Of a DNA stretch of 64,000 bases, positions 11,647-23,814 are shown one piece after another. This DNA comes from Saccharina japonica (lineage: Eukaryota > Sar > Phaeophyceae > Laminariales > Laminariaceae). Both the position numbers and the translations under genes were made by a program. The stretch's first letter is position 1; each line of letters opens with the position of its first letter. The notes under the pieces are model-generated. The model searched no databases. It was given only the letters and a program-made list of their open reading frames with translations, and was not told the DNA's origin. The stretch is from contig MEHQ01000174.1 of assembly GCA_008828725.1 (NCBI GenBank), positions 1,129,867 through 1,193,866 on the forward strand, given 5' to 3'.

Positions 11647-14257
11647 TGGGCCCAGCCTAACTATTTACACCAGTACTGCAGTGTCATCAGGCAGTTGCTA
11701 TGTTAACGGATTAACAACGGAACGCTCATTGGTGACTATTGTTCGAGCTGGCGTAAGTGTGCTGGCTGCGGGCATGACGGCTTCGACAAGAACATGCTGC
11801 GCGAATTCGCTGTGTTTCTGTGCTCAGTGGTCGTTGTCGTGTTTTTGCTTCTGCCAGCGGCCCTGGATTTGCAAACGAAGTATTGTGCACGTGCTGCTGC
11901 CGCTGAAGCAGCGGCTTGTCCGACTCGAAACGTCGGTCGCAAGAGGTTTCCTATACACTGCTGCGTTGTAGTGCTGCAGTCGGGGTGTGGTTCCTCTAAA
12001 CGACCATACAACCGCAGCGCGTATCAGCACACACAAGGACAGGATGGCGCCAGCAACAGTTTCGATCCAGCGTATCTCTCGGTATCATAGCATGCAACCC
12101 ATCAATCCGCATGGCCACCCAGCGGGCCAAGAAGACCAAACGTTCACCGAACTTCCTGAATGTGATTCACATACACCGGGGATACTTCATTTTGGGTTCA
12201 AATTGCCGACGACCATCCACATTGTAAAATCTGGTTGTCGCAAACAGCCTATATAATGGGTCCGTGTTCCTCCCCGCCAATTTTGTTTTAAGTGTGGCGT
12301 ACACCCCTACTTGCGTCCTTGACCAGGTATGCTATAATGACAGAGATCCTAACCTTCCCGCCTAGTCATTGATATGGAGTGGGGGGGAGTTGAGCCAAAG
12401 CATTTATTTGTCGGGATTGAGGGAAATCATTGTAAAGTCAAGCCACCCATTCGTTTCGGGCTACATTTTTCAATCCGTAGGTGTGATCTAGGTGACCCGC
12501 CCACTTGTTTACAGCCAGCCAACGATGGTACTTTACATTAATGTGTTGTTCCACGTGGTATGGCCGTCGTGCATGAGAAGAGGGGGACACAACATGACTA
12601 TCATTTGTTGCGTGGGCTTCAGGTTCTTGACCCAACCAACCAATGGATGTCGTCCCGCGTTGGTCTCACCATTTGCCGAGGTCGCGGATCTCCATATTTT
12701 CATAATTTTGACTGTGTGTCCACAAATATTCCTGGACCATTTGCTGACGTCAGCTGTGACTTTGCCCCGGGACAAGTAATCGCCGCAGATAGGAATGCGA
12801 GGCCCGTACCTCGCACACACCCTCTCTCCTCTCCATCGTCGTTGATGGCTGTTTCGCCAGCAGATCATCCGCACCGATTATATACCAAAGCCTGGCGTGT
12901 CCTACACGCTACGCGTACCCCCCAGAAGATAGAACGAGCCATAGATGCCGCACAGTATTAGATGACCACCCTGATACGAAGGCACGTTCTACGCTTGTTG
13001 CCGTTCCGTTCGTTCGTTTAATTGCAGACACGACTTATCAGGGCATGAAGAAGTATTCACAGCACCAGGACCCCGAAACGAGCTACGTGGTGTCGGTGAG
13101 CAATACCGGCGACACTGGTCGGTTTGGACCCGCCAGGACAAAACTATTTAAATTTAATTTCTCACCTAACTAACTGGTTACTGTACGCACACGACGTAAT
13201 GTTACACTCCACCTGTGCACTGGAACAATACAAGGACACTGGCAACCGAGAACTGCTGAGCTGTGCACGTTTGGTTTTTATTGATCGGAAGGGCGAACTG
13301 CTGTTTCTCCCCTCTTTTGTTCACAATGTCCAATTTCTAATGTGTTACTTCACTGTCTCGGGCTGCTGGAAAATGGCGTCTCCACAGGGCATTTTACTTA
13401 GGGTGCTTACTTACCAGGATTATACTAGCACAGCGGTTGCGACAGCGTGGCAGATAAAATACGTAAACGGCATTGAAGTGCTTTTCGTCGTATGCAGCTG
13501 TTTCGTGCATATAGTTATTTCAGCCTCACAGCGTGCTGTTTCCAAGCCTGATTCACAGCAGTAGCGAATAATGGCTCCTATACATATTTAAGTTGTGTCG
13601 TTTAACATACTCCATGTAGTAGTAGGCTCGCGTGTCGTTCGGAGTAGTAGGTTTGCTGTGCCATTCGGTGCATCAGCAGTCTGACACTTGCTACATCGCC
13701 TTAACTACTGCAGTAGTCGGCGTTTGTTTTCACGCAAGCGATATCAATTGCAGGTGAATTGCGAAGTATTCTGACTTCGTGTGAAATGAAAAGTGAGTGA
13801 TACACGCAGCAACTCGCAGTCAGTTTAGATTCTTCGACGGCTTACTGCCTGGTGATTGTGGTTTAAAAAATACTGCGGCCTTGTGTTGTACATATATACT
13901 CTACAATATAGGGTGTGAAAGGGGCCCCGCCGCCTTCATGCGCGGCTTCAGCATGGCCAGCACGTAAACGCTTAGATTTGAAGCCGCACACATCGTTTTT
14001 GTTTTAACATAATCAGTGGTATGTCAGGGCTAGTGTCCCCAATGTATGTGGCCTGGTTTGCAGTGGTTCACGAGATACGACTTCAGGAAGCTTTCTCCGT
14101 TTTAAGGGTGGCCCAGCTCGTACGCTTGATTTATTTGTTGTGGATTTATCTCCTGATAAATTATGAATTTCGGATGAGACTCTTGGCATTCCGTTCGATA
14201 TATAGATTTGTTTTAGGTCGGATGGAATAATTCCAACTCCTTCCCTGGCCTACCCGA
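9936..14257. other. Unassigned 4.3 kb region
   Basis: No recognised gene. It includes an impure CAG tract (about 11610-11650), overlapping unrecognised frames at 10790-11299 (-), 11594-12090 (+) and 12438-12961 (both strands), and AT-rich spacers. The overlapping frames at 12.5-12.9 kb are the most protein-like, but I cannot assign a family or a strand. This may be host intergenic DNA or old transposon. Confidence 0.4.
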
Positions 14258-14302
14258 AGCACGGGTGCCGGTGAGTGCCGGCACCCATGCGGAGCCCTTG
14301 TA
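14258..14302 (-). mobile_element. CAAGG-type terminus with perfect 9-bp hairpin
   Basis: On the plus strand, GGGTGCCGG-TGAGTG-CCGGCACCC is followed by ATGCGGAGCCCTTG and host TATATAC. Reversed, the end reads CAAGGGCTCCGC, the same 12 bases as the terminus at 42329. It marks one end of an element extending leftwards. I could not find its other end. Confidence 0.6.
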
Positions 14303-15745
14303 TATACATATTGTATTTGGAGGAGAAATATCAGATTTTACCTCCCCCGATGAAGCCGGCATTACCTTACCGCGGAAGCCACCTGAAGCACCTGGCGCTC
14401 AAAACAGCATGGACGGGGTGTGATTTTGGGCGGTGTACGATGAGATGTAGGAAACACTTGTAGCAGAAACGATCATATATTGCACGCGCCCAATAATTTT
14501 TGAACTACAGTAACTTATGACAAAACCGGGCTGCTAGTGCCTCTTATCGCCACATCCGTGGCTCCCAAACGTGTTGATAGCATCGGGCACTGTGTATTAC
14601 AGGTGTTTAGCACATCATAGCTGACCTAACAAGAACTTCAAACCAGTGTGCATGCTGCTTGCCACAATGTGTTGCCTTGCAAGCTGGCAAACACATCACG
14701 TGATTGAGCTATCTAATGGAGCTTCCCCACAATCTTACTCGGGACTGTTATGAAGAACTATTCAATGCTATTTATACAGAATTAGTCGTATTGTTTTAGG
14801 CGTGTATGCACTCCTCCTGACCTACGACGTTAACAGCACAACAGGCAGTGAAGTACGGGCCAATACCACACGTATCACGATAAATGCCGTTAAAACGTAG
14901 CACATATTGACAGTGGTATAGCTCGAAGTTGTAATGCTTTACATGCTGATTTTCGCAACACCCGTCGCGTGCTTGCGCTGTCCTCTCTCTATTTCCATGT
15001 TGCGTGAATAGAACGAGTTTTACAAGTTTCCAATCATGGAGGTCTGCCTCGTCGAAGGCGATGGGTGTGATGGCGATACGGCGGCCTGCCTCAGTACCGT
15101 AAATGCGACGACACAAAATGCATGCGGAAAGTCATTCAAGGTCATACAAGCCTCACCAGAAGAGGTTAGTCCATCAACATCGATTTGGTATAGTGTAGTG
15201 TACTTGGTTGTTCGCTATCTACACTTCAACTGGTTCGAGCGATATGCAAAGTGGTCGTGCACCGCGACACAGTTGTTGGTAGGCACTCCAACTATGTTCG
15301 TGTCGTATATATGTGTCCGCACAAACCAACTGAGCACTCACTGCGAGCTGTGCAGTGGGATGTACAGTATGGCGTAGAAATGTATACCCGGGGGCTTGCC
15401 TACTTCATTTGCAATGCATTCCCTACTCGTGGGTTGGGTCGTCTTAGCTTTGCTGGCGAACGGGTGAAAACGAATAAATTGGTGATAGTTGTGATACTGT
15501 GCAGTGGTTGACACTGGTCTACTGAGATGCGGGGTTTACTCGAACATACCGTGTCTCCGGGCGTGGAGCTTCTGAAGGGGCCTCTTCGGCCGTGAACAAA
15601 AAGAGTACTTGAGTGTTGAAACATATATATATATATTTAAAAAGTAAAAAAAAACAACAACTGTGAGCTCGAGGATTCGTCGAAGCTCATCTTTGCTAGC
15701 TGAGTGTAATACTTCGATCGCGCGTACTTACGGATTTTATATATA
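14303..15745. other. Unassigned spacer
   Basis: Nothing recognisable as a gene. A motif at about 15571-15630 (a hairpin around GGCCTCTTCGGCC, then GAGTACTTGAGTGTTGAAA) recurs inverted at 34428-34470. It therefore belongs to another dispersed repeat that lies beside family A copies 1 and 2. Confidence 0.45.
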
Positions 15746-15899
15746 CAAGGTTCCCCTCCGGGACGTGCCTAGGGGAGTGGCCCAAGAACGGATTGAAACC
15801 CTACTACAGCATGCGATATGGTATCATGCGCGTATCACATAGTGCGTATACACGACGTTGAACAGCATCTGCACTTTGGGATAAAACATACAGGGAAAT

Positions 15900-16500
15900 A
15901 AAAATACTAAGTTTGAGTGTGGGTGGTTGAAACCGACTTGGTTTTGGTGTTAGGGCATCGAAATTGACTTGGTTATAAAATAGGGATCGAAATTGACTTG
16001 ATTTTAGTGTAGGGTCGGAAAAAACTTGATTTTTGTGTGGGGGATTGAAATATAATTGATTACGTATTGTGTGGGGATCGTATTTGGCTTGGTTTTTGTG
16101 CGGGGGGTCGAAATTGATTTGGTTTTGAGTGCCAGGGCCGAACATGACTTGGTTTTAGTGTTGGGCTCGAAGTTGACTGTTATTTTTAGTTAGGGCCGAA
16201 AAACACTTGGTTTTAGTGTCGGGGCATCGAACATGCCTTGGGGTTAGAATTGGGATCGAAATTGACTTGATTTTAGTGTTGGGTTCAAATTTAAGTTGAT
16301 TTTGTGTCGGGGATCGAAATTGACTTTGTGCGGGGATCAAAATGGGCTTGGTTTTTGTTCGGGAGGTCCAACTTGACTTGGCTTTTATTATAGTGTGCGG
16401 GCCGAAAATTAAAGGTTTGCAGTGGGGGGATCGAAGCTCACTTACTTATCGTGTCGGATCGAAAATAGCTTGGTTTTGGTGTGCTGGGCTAGAAGGTGCG
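15900..16500. repeat. 32-bp minisatellite inside family A copy 1
   Basis: About 17-18 units of variants of GATCGAAATTGACTTGGTTT followed by a TAGTGTTGGG step. Related, shorter arrays occupy the same relative position in copy 2 (35165-35430) and copy 3 (44330-44670). Copy 4 has a different satellite there. Confidence 0.8.
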
Positions 16501-17042
16501 GCGTGCACCGCTAACCTCTACTAACAACCAGTTGTTCGGAGTACGATCTAACGAGATTATAGATATCGCGCTGCTTCACATTGTTGGCAGGGGTTGATTT
16601 TTCTCATTAATTCGCTTCGTTATATATGTATAACCCAGTGGTATGTATATGGAGCGCCTTACCCCGTCGATCGTAGGTCTGCTGTGCTTTCGACCGCTCA
16701 CGAAAATCGCCACAGCAGCAGTAGTAGCAGCAACCAGTAGTGTTGTTGTACGTGTGGCAGCATGCTTGCATGTACCACACTGCAGCATATCTGAGACCTT
16801 CTGCCCTACAATAGATGACAGGGTCTGATAAAAAAGTAACTGCAGTATATGTAAGGACCCACACCAGCAATACAACGCGGACATACCATCGAAATCGTCT
16901 GCTCTTGCTTCCTGCCGTGCTGGCGGACGGGAGGCGTGTATCGCGTTGTGTAGCCAGCTGGTTGTAGCACTGCAGTGCTCGTGTTTTGTCGGCTGTCTGG
17001 GTACGTACTACATAATAAAAATAGGGGGGAAAAAAAGGGAAA

Positions 17043-17122
17043 AGCATCTCGCCGAGGATCGAACTCATGCCTTCAGAGTCAAAATCTGGCACCGAGATCA
17101 TTTCACCAAAATACGGAAGATC
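17043..17122 (-). other. tRNA-like sequence (Gln-like), Pol III boxes
   Basis: Minus strand shows a box-A-like TTGGTGAAATGATC, then an anticodon-type hairpin CAGA-TTTTGAC-TCTG whose loop would place TTG (Gln) at 34-36, then box B GAGTTCGATCC, then a T-rich tract (CTTTTCCCTTTTTTT) as Pol III terminator. The acceptor stem pairs poorly and the D region is about six bases too long. I read it as a tRNA-derived element head rather than a working tRNA. Related sequences lie in the other three family A copies. Confidence 0.5.
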
Positions 17123-18100
17123 CAAATCAATACCCTGCATTATTTTCGACGGCACGACACAAGCACAACACGCCGTACATACGACACACATCATACACAT
17201 ACAGCACAGCAGCAGAGACGAGAGAAGTTGGAAATTGGTGATGACTGATGACGGACGCAAGCCTCTGATAAAGCAACTATGAATAGTCACAGCAGTACAT
17301 GGTGGACCTGCCACACGCCGCGTGGTGTAGCCCGCTGCTGCTTGTAATGCTCATGCTATATAGGCGGTGTTGTAACGTTGTTTGTGTTGCTAAATTTGCA
17401 TGTTGTCTGATGTTGTCTGAAGTCTCTCATCGTGGAATCCTGCGGTGAGATTCAGGGAAGAAACATGAAACAAATCGGGAAACTAATAACATTTTAAACA
17501 CTAAAACTCAATTAAATCGGTCCTTATAATTTCGTCTAGAGTGAGTTCGGATCTTTCACACACAGCAGCAGCAGAGCAGATATGTACATGGTGGAGTACG
17601 GACTGCAGGCTCCGATCATCACAGCTGGCCACAACAGTACATCGCACATGAGCGTGTCACACACGCACGGTGTTACCTGCTGGTGCTTATGCTGCGGCCT
17701 TGTATCATAACGTTGTTCTCCCTGCATGTTATATTGTTCACCTGTGGTATACTGGTACAATGTCTGGGCTATCCTGTGCTCACGACGAGCTCGCTAAAGG
17801 GCAAAACACGTGAAACAAAACAATATTATTTACTGGCACGTACGTACAAAACACGGCCTCATGGAGAAAACCCGGGAAATCGGCTTATCCACTCCCGCGG
17901 GAAAAACAACTTCGAGCGCCCGCCACGCGAGCCACAGAGCTCGGATCGAGCCCAAACCTCGACCAATGTGTCCGGCCGGGCCTCCCGGTTCGGGGTACTT
18001 AGCGTTTTGCCGAAAAGCGCTCGCGCGGAGAGAAAAGTTGCGAAAAGTGCGAAAATTTCACAAACATAACTATACATATATTTTCGTCTTTTTTACAGCA

Positions 18101-18712
18101 GCGATACTATTTCTGGTATAATAACACCATATCAGTATTCCTCAAGGAACACGGCATAGCTACAGTTCTAACGCTCATACCTTCAACCGACCAACGCATA
18201 GCTTGTTCGTTATAGTCCCTAGGAGGTGTTGGGGCTCTTGGATCTGCAAGGGAGCGTAGGCATTGCTGTGTTTGCATCACGAAACGAAAGTGCTCCGCAG
18301 CAAGACATTTTATCGTTTCGGAGCTCCTGTTAGGTATCGTCTACTCTCTGCTGTGGCCACGTAGGACGCTACGGACGGTCGAACTAGATGCCCGGGTAGG
18401 TTCACCTACTATTAAACAGTGCTCGGCGCCCTCATCCAAAATCTGAGTAAAACAGTATCAACAGCCGAGAAACTGTCATTTTTCAAATTCGTCGTTGGGT
18501 GCCAGGGGTATGGCGAGTCGTTTTTGAGTAAAAGGTCACTTTTCGTGATGGACAAGGCGTCCGATCGATACATTTCCTGACACACAAATGTGTACCATGA
18601 CCTACGCCCTCTGCAAATACTCATCAGTCGGCAGTCTGAGCATTAGAACTGGAGAAATATCGCTTTCCGTAGCGAGTCATGAAAAGGTTTTTTACACCAG
18701 AAACAACAAGGC
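18101..18712 (-). mobile_element. Family G TIR element, inverted degenerate copy
   Basis: Begins with GATACTATTTCTGGTATAAT and ends with a decayed complement (ACACCAGAAA). The body is the reverse complement of 33771-34388 over its whole length, for example GCATTGCTGTGTTTGCATCA and TAGGACGCTACGGACGGTC-like steps. No coding potential. Confidence 0.7.
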
Positions 18713-19044
18713 AACTTGAGGCAACTGCAAAAGCAAACGGATTTTTTGTTTGTTTGCTCTAATATGTTTTGCCCGAAGGGGCCCCTCAAGGGGTGATGCC
18801 ACCTATCAGGGGAGGGCAAGCTTGTTCGGCAACAGGTTGAAGAGTTGACGATGGGACTATAATAGATGCCGAGAGAGCGGCGAAGGGTTTAGCCGATGCA
18901 GCGGCTCAGGAGGGTGCCGGGGCCACGAGCAGCCCATGCAGCAGCCATGTAGGCTTAGGCAGGAAGTGCCGGATCAATGTTTTCGCAGCCAAACAGGCAC
19001 ACGTCTCTAAGGATGTCGCATACCAGCATGCGAGTGCCCAGATC
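18713..19044. other. Spacer with GCCCGAAGGGGC hairpin
   Basis: Contains TTTTGCCCGAAGGGGC at about 18772, which recurs inverted at about 27520-27540 beside Helitron R. It may be another element terminus. Nothing else is assigned. Confidence 0.4.
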
Positions 19045-20420
19045 AAGGGGTGGCCTCTCCCACTCGGCCGAGCCAATCAGGGCAATTTGAAACCGGGTAT
19101 TCGCTGTAGTATCTCTGAACAAACAAACACCAGTCAATCTCGTACATTTTCCACATTTATAAATGATTTGCCGTGTTCTATGGTATGCTGAGCGATTTTC
19201 ACCCCACATCGGCACACCGACGTACACATCGACGTGCACAAAGGAGGGCACACCGACGTGCACATCGGTTGACATCAAACATCTGCACAAATACTGCAAC
19301 GGCATCATGGCGACAGCGTCGGGACTGTGTCATCTTTGCTATGTGCAGTCGTATGGTTCTGACGGCGGGCCATGAGGATGCTGCTGCACCAGGTGTCTGC
19401 CACGAAACGATCGATCTCGCCGCATGGATATTTTAGTGTGTACCACTTTGTCCGGAAATAAATGTAAGAAACGCTTCGTTTTTATGTTAATATTCAGACA
19501 TTCGTGACCTTTCCAGACATATTCCTAATTGTATCAGGTATCAGGTATACCTGATACATATCACACACCCTCTACGTCAGATACAACAGCAGTGGCAGTG
19601 TGATGCTGGTATTCGTAGTGGTATCATACTACAGAGAGGTGATGCTTCTTGCTCTCGCTCGGCAGTAGTGCGGCGGCATGGTCTGATAGCTGGGCCATCG
19701 TCATACTGCCGTACCAGGTGGGCTTGAACGGAATGAACGATCTCGCCGCATGGATTTTGATATCGTGTATTTCTTTGTCCGGAAGTGTAAGATTCGTTTG
19801 GTGTTCAGGTTAATATTTAAACGTTGGTTAAATTTCCGAACATATTGATAAGTACACTTACGTACCCGACACCACGTTTTGGCATTTCATATACCTGGTA
19901 CGTATCATACATCCTCTACGTTAGATATAACAGCAACGACAATATAGTGTGATACTCGTACGTAGTGATATGTTGTCATACTACAGAGACAATTCGAAGC
20001 GAGTAGACGAGGAAAGAAAAAGCTAAAGTCTTCTCGCGATAAAAATGCAAGTAAAGAACCGTAGTGGGGGAGGAGGGAGAGGAGCCTACCTTGTGACCCC
20101 GGATCTGAGTTACGACTAGGGAGGAGAGAGAAAGGAAGGGCGAAGATAATAAATGGGATGGGGACAAGAAAACAAAACAAAAATATTGGTGGTGCTTGTT
20201 GCTCCCTGCTGTATCATAGTGCGGCGGTATGGTCTGATGGGCGGGCCGACATGATGCTGCTGCACCAGTTGGGCCTAAACGGAATGAACGATTTCGTCGC
20301 ATGGAGTTTTTATTGGTACCATTTTGTCCGGAAATATTAAGTAAAAATCGTTGTTTGGTATTTAGGTCAATACCTAAACAGTCGGAAAGTTGCGTACATA
20401 TTGGTATGTACCAGGTAATA
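19045..20420 (-). mobile_element. Fragment of an A'-type element with tandem units
   Basis: Shares CCCACTCGGCCGAGCC..CAGGGCAA and GATGCTGCTGCACCA with A' copy 2 (57772-60577), in the same order and orientation. It contains three diverged units of about 300 bp, each with a TTTGTCCGGAAAT..GTAAG..TTCGTTT fold-back step and CTCTACGT(C/T)AGATA. The third unit is split by a SINE-like insert (19989-20185). A palindrome, CAGGTATACCTGATAC, lies near 19540. Confidence 0.6.
19989..20185 (+). mobile_element. 5'-truncated SINE copy
   Basis: About 160 bp match 49418-49585 nearly base for base (AAGTCTTCTCGCGATAAAAA, CCCGGATCTGAGTTACGACT). It ends in an A-rich tail with AAAACAAAACAAAAAT. The tRNA-like head seen in the 49 kb copy is absent, consistent with 5' truncation. 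It interrupts a tandem unit that is continuous in its neighbours. Confidence 0.75.
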
Positions 20421-21351
20421 CATCCTCGATATGGGCCCGTCCAAACGGAGCGTTTCGACGTTAAAAATAAAACAAAAACCAAAGCGAAGCGAAGCGAAGA
20501 TTAGATAGGAAGATCCCCCCCCTCTGATCGCCGAAACAGCCAAACTGAGGCCCAGGAGATCGCGATGGGATATCCTAATAATATAATACGCTACTACGGT
20601 AGTGACGATGATGATGTCGTTTGGGATCTTCACGATTATGCCGGTTTCGGTATGCCCCGCGGGAGACCGGCTCTGCCGCGCGCCACCCGACTCCAATCGG
20701 CACCGCACCACCGCCCCGCCCGCCCCACGCGTCAGCCCTTGGTGACCGGCGAAAGTACGGGCCCCGGTGCCGAACTCGGCGAGCGGGAGTTGGGGGAAGG
20801 CCGCCTCCCGGGGACGGCTCGGCCCATCCCCTGGAACGGGGCGGATCCGCGTGAAGGGAGGGGTTCACAGCGTACTCGGAGGGCTTTCCCGCCCGGGGTC
20901 CAACCCCTACACTAAGATCAAGTCGAAAATCCACACTTATTAAAAAAACAAAAAATTGCCATACTAATCAATACTGGTATGTTTTTTTCAAAACTAAAGT
21001 CAATATACGTTTTTCAAAGAATCCCCAAAATGTGAAAATATGGATCTCCAGAACTTCGGTCATAATTAAAATCGGCCCAAAAATGCGCGAGTTAGCGGTT
21101 TTTGCACGAAGGCCGTCTCTTGTGGGACTTGTTTTGACGTTCATAAATAACTTGGACCCTTTTTGACCATGGGCAAAAAAAAAGCATATTATGGAACTCA
21201 AAACGACAATTTTTTATCACAAAAAATACGAACATCAGTTTGGCCAAACCACCTCGATCATTCTGCGCCCCAGAATGATCAGGGTCAGAGGTTACAAACT
21301 GAGATTCATATTTGAGCCTTTGTATAGGTTTTATATGTATACTATGTTTAA
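20421..21351. other. Spacer with GC-rich block
   Basis: A GC-rich block at about 20640-20905 ends in CCCGGGGTCCAACCCC, a T-arm-like hairpin. The flanks are AT-rich. Open frames across the block on both strands are composition artefacts. A similar style of GC block occurs in the A' elements (41105-41310, 57785-58010), but I cannot align them convincingly. Confidence 0.4.
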
Positions 21352-21932
21352 TACAGTACCGGCCCTCTCGTAAGAAAGTAGCTCAGTAGAAAGTCAGCCT
21401 TGAATTTTGAACAAATTAAGAAAGCTCTCAGCCTTGTCACTAGTAGAGTGTATGCGCAAAAGGCTTTTTAGAAAATACTTTTCCAAACATTCCCCTGCGG
21501 TAGATAATAGCGTAAAAAACGACAAGAAAATGTTTTTAAGAAGTAACGATTTGGCCGGAATTTGCGGTACTTTTTTTGCTCTCTGTTCATTGGCGTACAA
21601 CGTACCGAGCTTTCACCCGACGCACTGGGTCTCATCGACACACCACCGGGAGCCGTACCATGCACACCCCCGACAAAAGAGCTGCTACTCACAACACGGC
21701 AACTGATCGCGGAGCGCACCGAGGCTCAAAAGGTGTAGGCTGGAGTATGGCACGGACGAGTGGCGTTGGGCTGTCACGGCGGACAGCTGCTGTGGCACCC
21801 GCCCACTTGGTGTCGTCGTGGAAGATGCCTCGATCACAAATTACTACTCGTACGTGCCGCCTGTACCTCCCTATGATACAGCATGGAAAGTCTTGTGTAC
21901 CATTTCCGCAACACGACCGTGGTGGCGGCAGC

Positions 21933-21933
<1 letters not shown>

Positions 21934-21993
<60 letters not shown>
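21934..21993. repeat. (CAG)20 microsatellite
   Basis: Twenty uninterrupted CAG units, then CGG units. All frames on both strands stay open and give poly-Gln/Ala/Ser/Leu/Cys, so none is taken as a gene. Confidence 0.95.
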
Positions 21994-21995
<2 letters not shown>

Positions 21996-22478
21996 GCGGC
22001 GGTGCGGCGGGGGCGGGCGCCGAGGCGACTGCGCCGGTGTGCGAGGGTATCGGGCGTGCTTGAAGCGTAGCGTTGGCACGCGTATGCTCGAAGCTCACAG
22101 CAGCACAAAACAAATTGATCCCATAATTGAAAGTTGCAAAAACGGAAGCTGCTTGCTGCTGAGCTGCTGCTGCTGAGCCGAGGGTGGTCGAATTTTGTTT
22201 TTCGACACCTCACGTCGAATTGTTAAACTTTTACGTTTTGACAGGGGGGGGGGGGTACCTGAGACCATCCCCTCCCTCTACGCCTATACAATACCTATAT
22301 AAATCTGAACACAGGGGACGGTAGAGGGCCGTCCCCCCCCCCTGCTTGATACAAGGCCTTCTTCCATACTACTACAATACCAGGGGCGGCCGCAGGCCTA
22401 TGAGCTTTTTTTAGCTGCTTAGAGGCAGCGACTGCAGCAGGAGAGTCGAGGGAGAGTAGTGAGCGGTACAAAGGAGCT

Positions 22479-22670
22479 ATGAGCTCGATCGAAGGTGGAC
22501 CAGAAGGTCCCGAAGAGCCGTGGGATCCACAGGCTTGGATGGATAAGCACTGCCTGAAGAAGGTCGCGACGGACGGGGACATCACGTGGGTTTGTCACTG
22601 CTGTGGAAAAGACTTTGCGACGGCAACCTTGTCGATGCTGGACTTGCCAAGCTGCATGAACTGCCTTCCC
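22479..22670 (+). pseudogene. BED-type zinc-finger-like fragment
   Basis: An ATG at 22479 opens a 96-codon frame. An acidic/Pro lead (MSSIEGGPEGPEEPWDPQ) is followed by WVCHCCGKDF. The CxxC knuckle with GKxF is typical of BED-like fingers at the N-terminus of hAT-type transposases and related DNA-binding proteins. In the called frame the expected histidines are missing. A shift by one base after the LSMLD segment gives LAKLHELPSH, which supplies an HxxxxxH. I infer a frameshifted, decayed finger. It lies inside the pogo-like element, so it may be a second element-encoded protein or a captured piece. No downstream domain is found. Confidence 0.45.
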
Positions 22671-22904
22671 ACCTGCTTCTGTAAATATACTGTACCTATC
22701 TGTCGGAGATGTGATGTTACTCGTACGTTATTTGACTTGATGCGAGGGTTCGCATCTCTCCGGTACTAGCTCTTACACAAAACATACACCGATACTGACC
22801 GATACACCCTGCTGGATACACCGGATACACCACCAGTATACACGAGATGTATACTCGTGCACGGAAAAAAAAACAAAAGTGGTAAATTGTTGTTTTTTCG
22901 GCCT

Positions 22905-23020
22905 CTCGGGGGGGGGGGGGGGGGGGGGGGGGCGTACTAAATTTTTGTTGCTTGCCTTAGTCATTTGACCATTGACCACGCATCCCTTTCGAGACGGAGC
23001 ACGCCTCTCGGGGGGGGGGG
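22905..23020. repeat. Long poly-G tracts
   Basis: A run of about 22 G at 22911-22932, with further runs of 9-10 G nearby (22246-22255, 23010-23020). All are preceded by CCTCTC or by CAG(G)n. Such tracts are prone to assembly and length error. Confidence 0.9.
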
Positions 23021-23439
23021 TTAGGTGTATGATATCCAAATCCTCGGCCGCCCCTGGCTGAGCTACTACTGTTGCTGAGCTGCTGCCCCTAGCCACCCCC
23101 AGGAGAGTACGAGTAGCTGGTGCTAACTGTGCTGCTGCTTCTGCTTGCTGTCTGGGTATACAGCGACTGCCACCGATGCTGGGTTGTTGTTGCTGTTGAT
23201 ATACACCCTGCTTGTATTCGTTGCTGGTTTTGCTATAGGATGCACCTGGTACCACGAGTCGTACATACGTTCGTACTGCTGGTATACGAAATCCTTTTTG
23301 TTTGTTCGTTTTTGTCTCCCCCAGTGCTCACCCGCTTCCCTGTTTCATACGGCACAAAGGGTTTGCAAAGTCTTTTTTGGATTTGCTTTTGCGCAAACAC
23401 TACGAGTAGTGAAATAGCAAATTAGCGTGTAATGCCTTC

Positions 23440-23650
23440 CAAGTCTGCAACGAAGAATGCCTGAGCTATTTTAGGAAACCGGATGAAGAAATTTCCGAGA
23501 AATGTATGGATCACGATTTTTCCGCGAAAGTTCTTGCTCGAACTTTCCCAGAAAATTCTACGATTTTTCTGTGAAAATGGCACTTGAAATATTTTCCAAG
23601 AAATTTCTGGCATTTTTCCGAGAAAATTATTTGAGGAAAAGCCAGTACAC
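23440..23650. repeat. Degenerate TTTCCGAGAAA palindromic repeat
   Basis: About eight variants of TTTTCCGAGAAAATT in both orientations over 200 bp. Purely repetitive; no coding signal. Confidence 0.55.
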
Positions 23651-23814
23651 TGAATTTACTCCATCTTCGTAGATCGGCTTGCTCCGTGTCCTGAAAAATG
23701 TTGACAGCCGGCGTTTGTTGTGGAAGAGGGCCACCCCCGAGATGTGCTGTGAGTTCCTTGTGCGCGCGCGTATCTTCATGACAGTCCCTCAGCCGTACCA
23801 GCAGACAGCAGCCT

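Larger units (their letters stand above)
15746..18070 (+). mobile_element. CAAGG element, family A copy 1
   Basis: Left end CAAGGTTCCCC followed by a hairpin-forming CCGGGACGTGCC...GGGG block. Right end is a highly conserved segment of about 190 bp finishing CACAAACATAAC. The ends are flanked by TATATA and TATACATA, compatible with TA duplication. In order it carries a minisatellite of about 32 bp (15900-16500), CAG-rich DNA, a minus-strand tRNA-like sequence (17043-17122) with a T-run beyond it, and two related blocks (about 17270-17440 and 17560-17760). No protein-coding frame is convincing. Homologous copies are at 34831-38165 (+), 42789-44740 (-) and 60586-63066 (-). Confidence 0.75.

Noticed and set aside
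12438-12961. Overlapping 60-130 codon frames on both strands
   Set aside because: Somewhat protein-like, but no motif, start context or strand preference; not called.
20640-20905. rRNA or ITS fragment
   Set aside because: GC-rich and structured, but no recognisable conserved rRNA motif.
21576-22213. Poly-Gln/Ala/Ser proteins on both strands
   Set aside because: Artefacts of the (CAG)20 tract, open in all frames.
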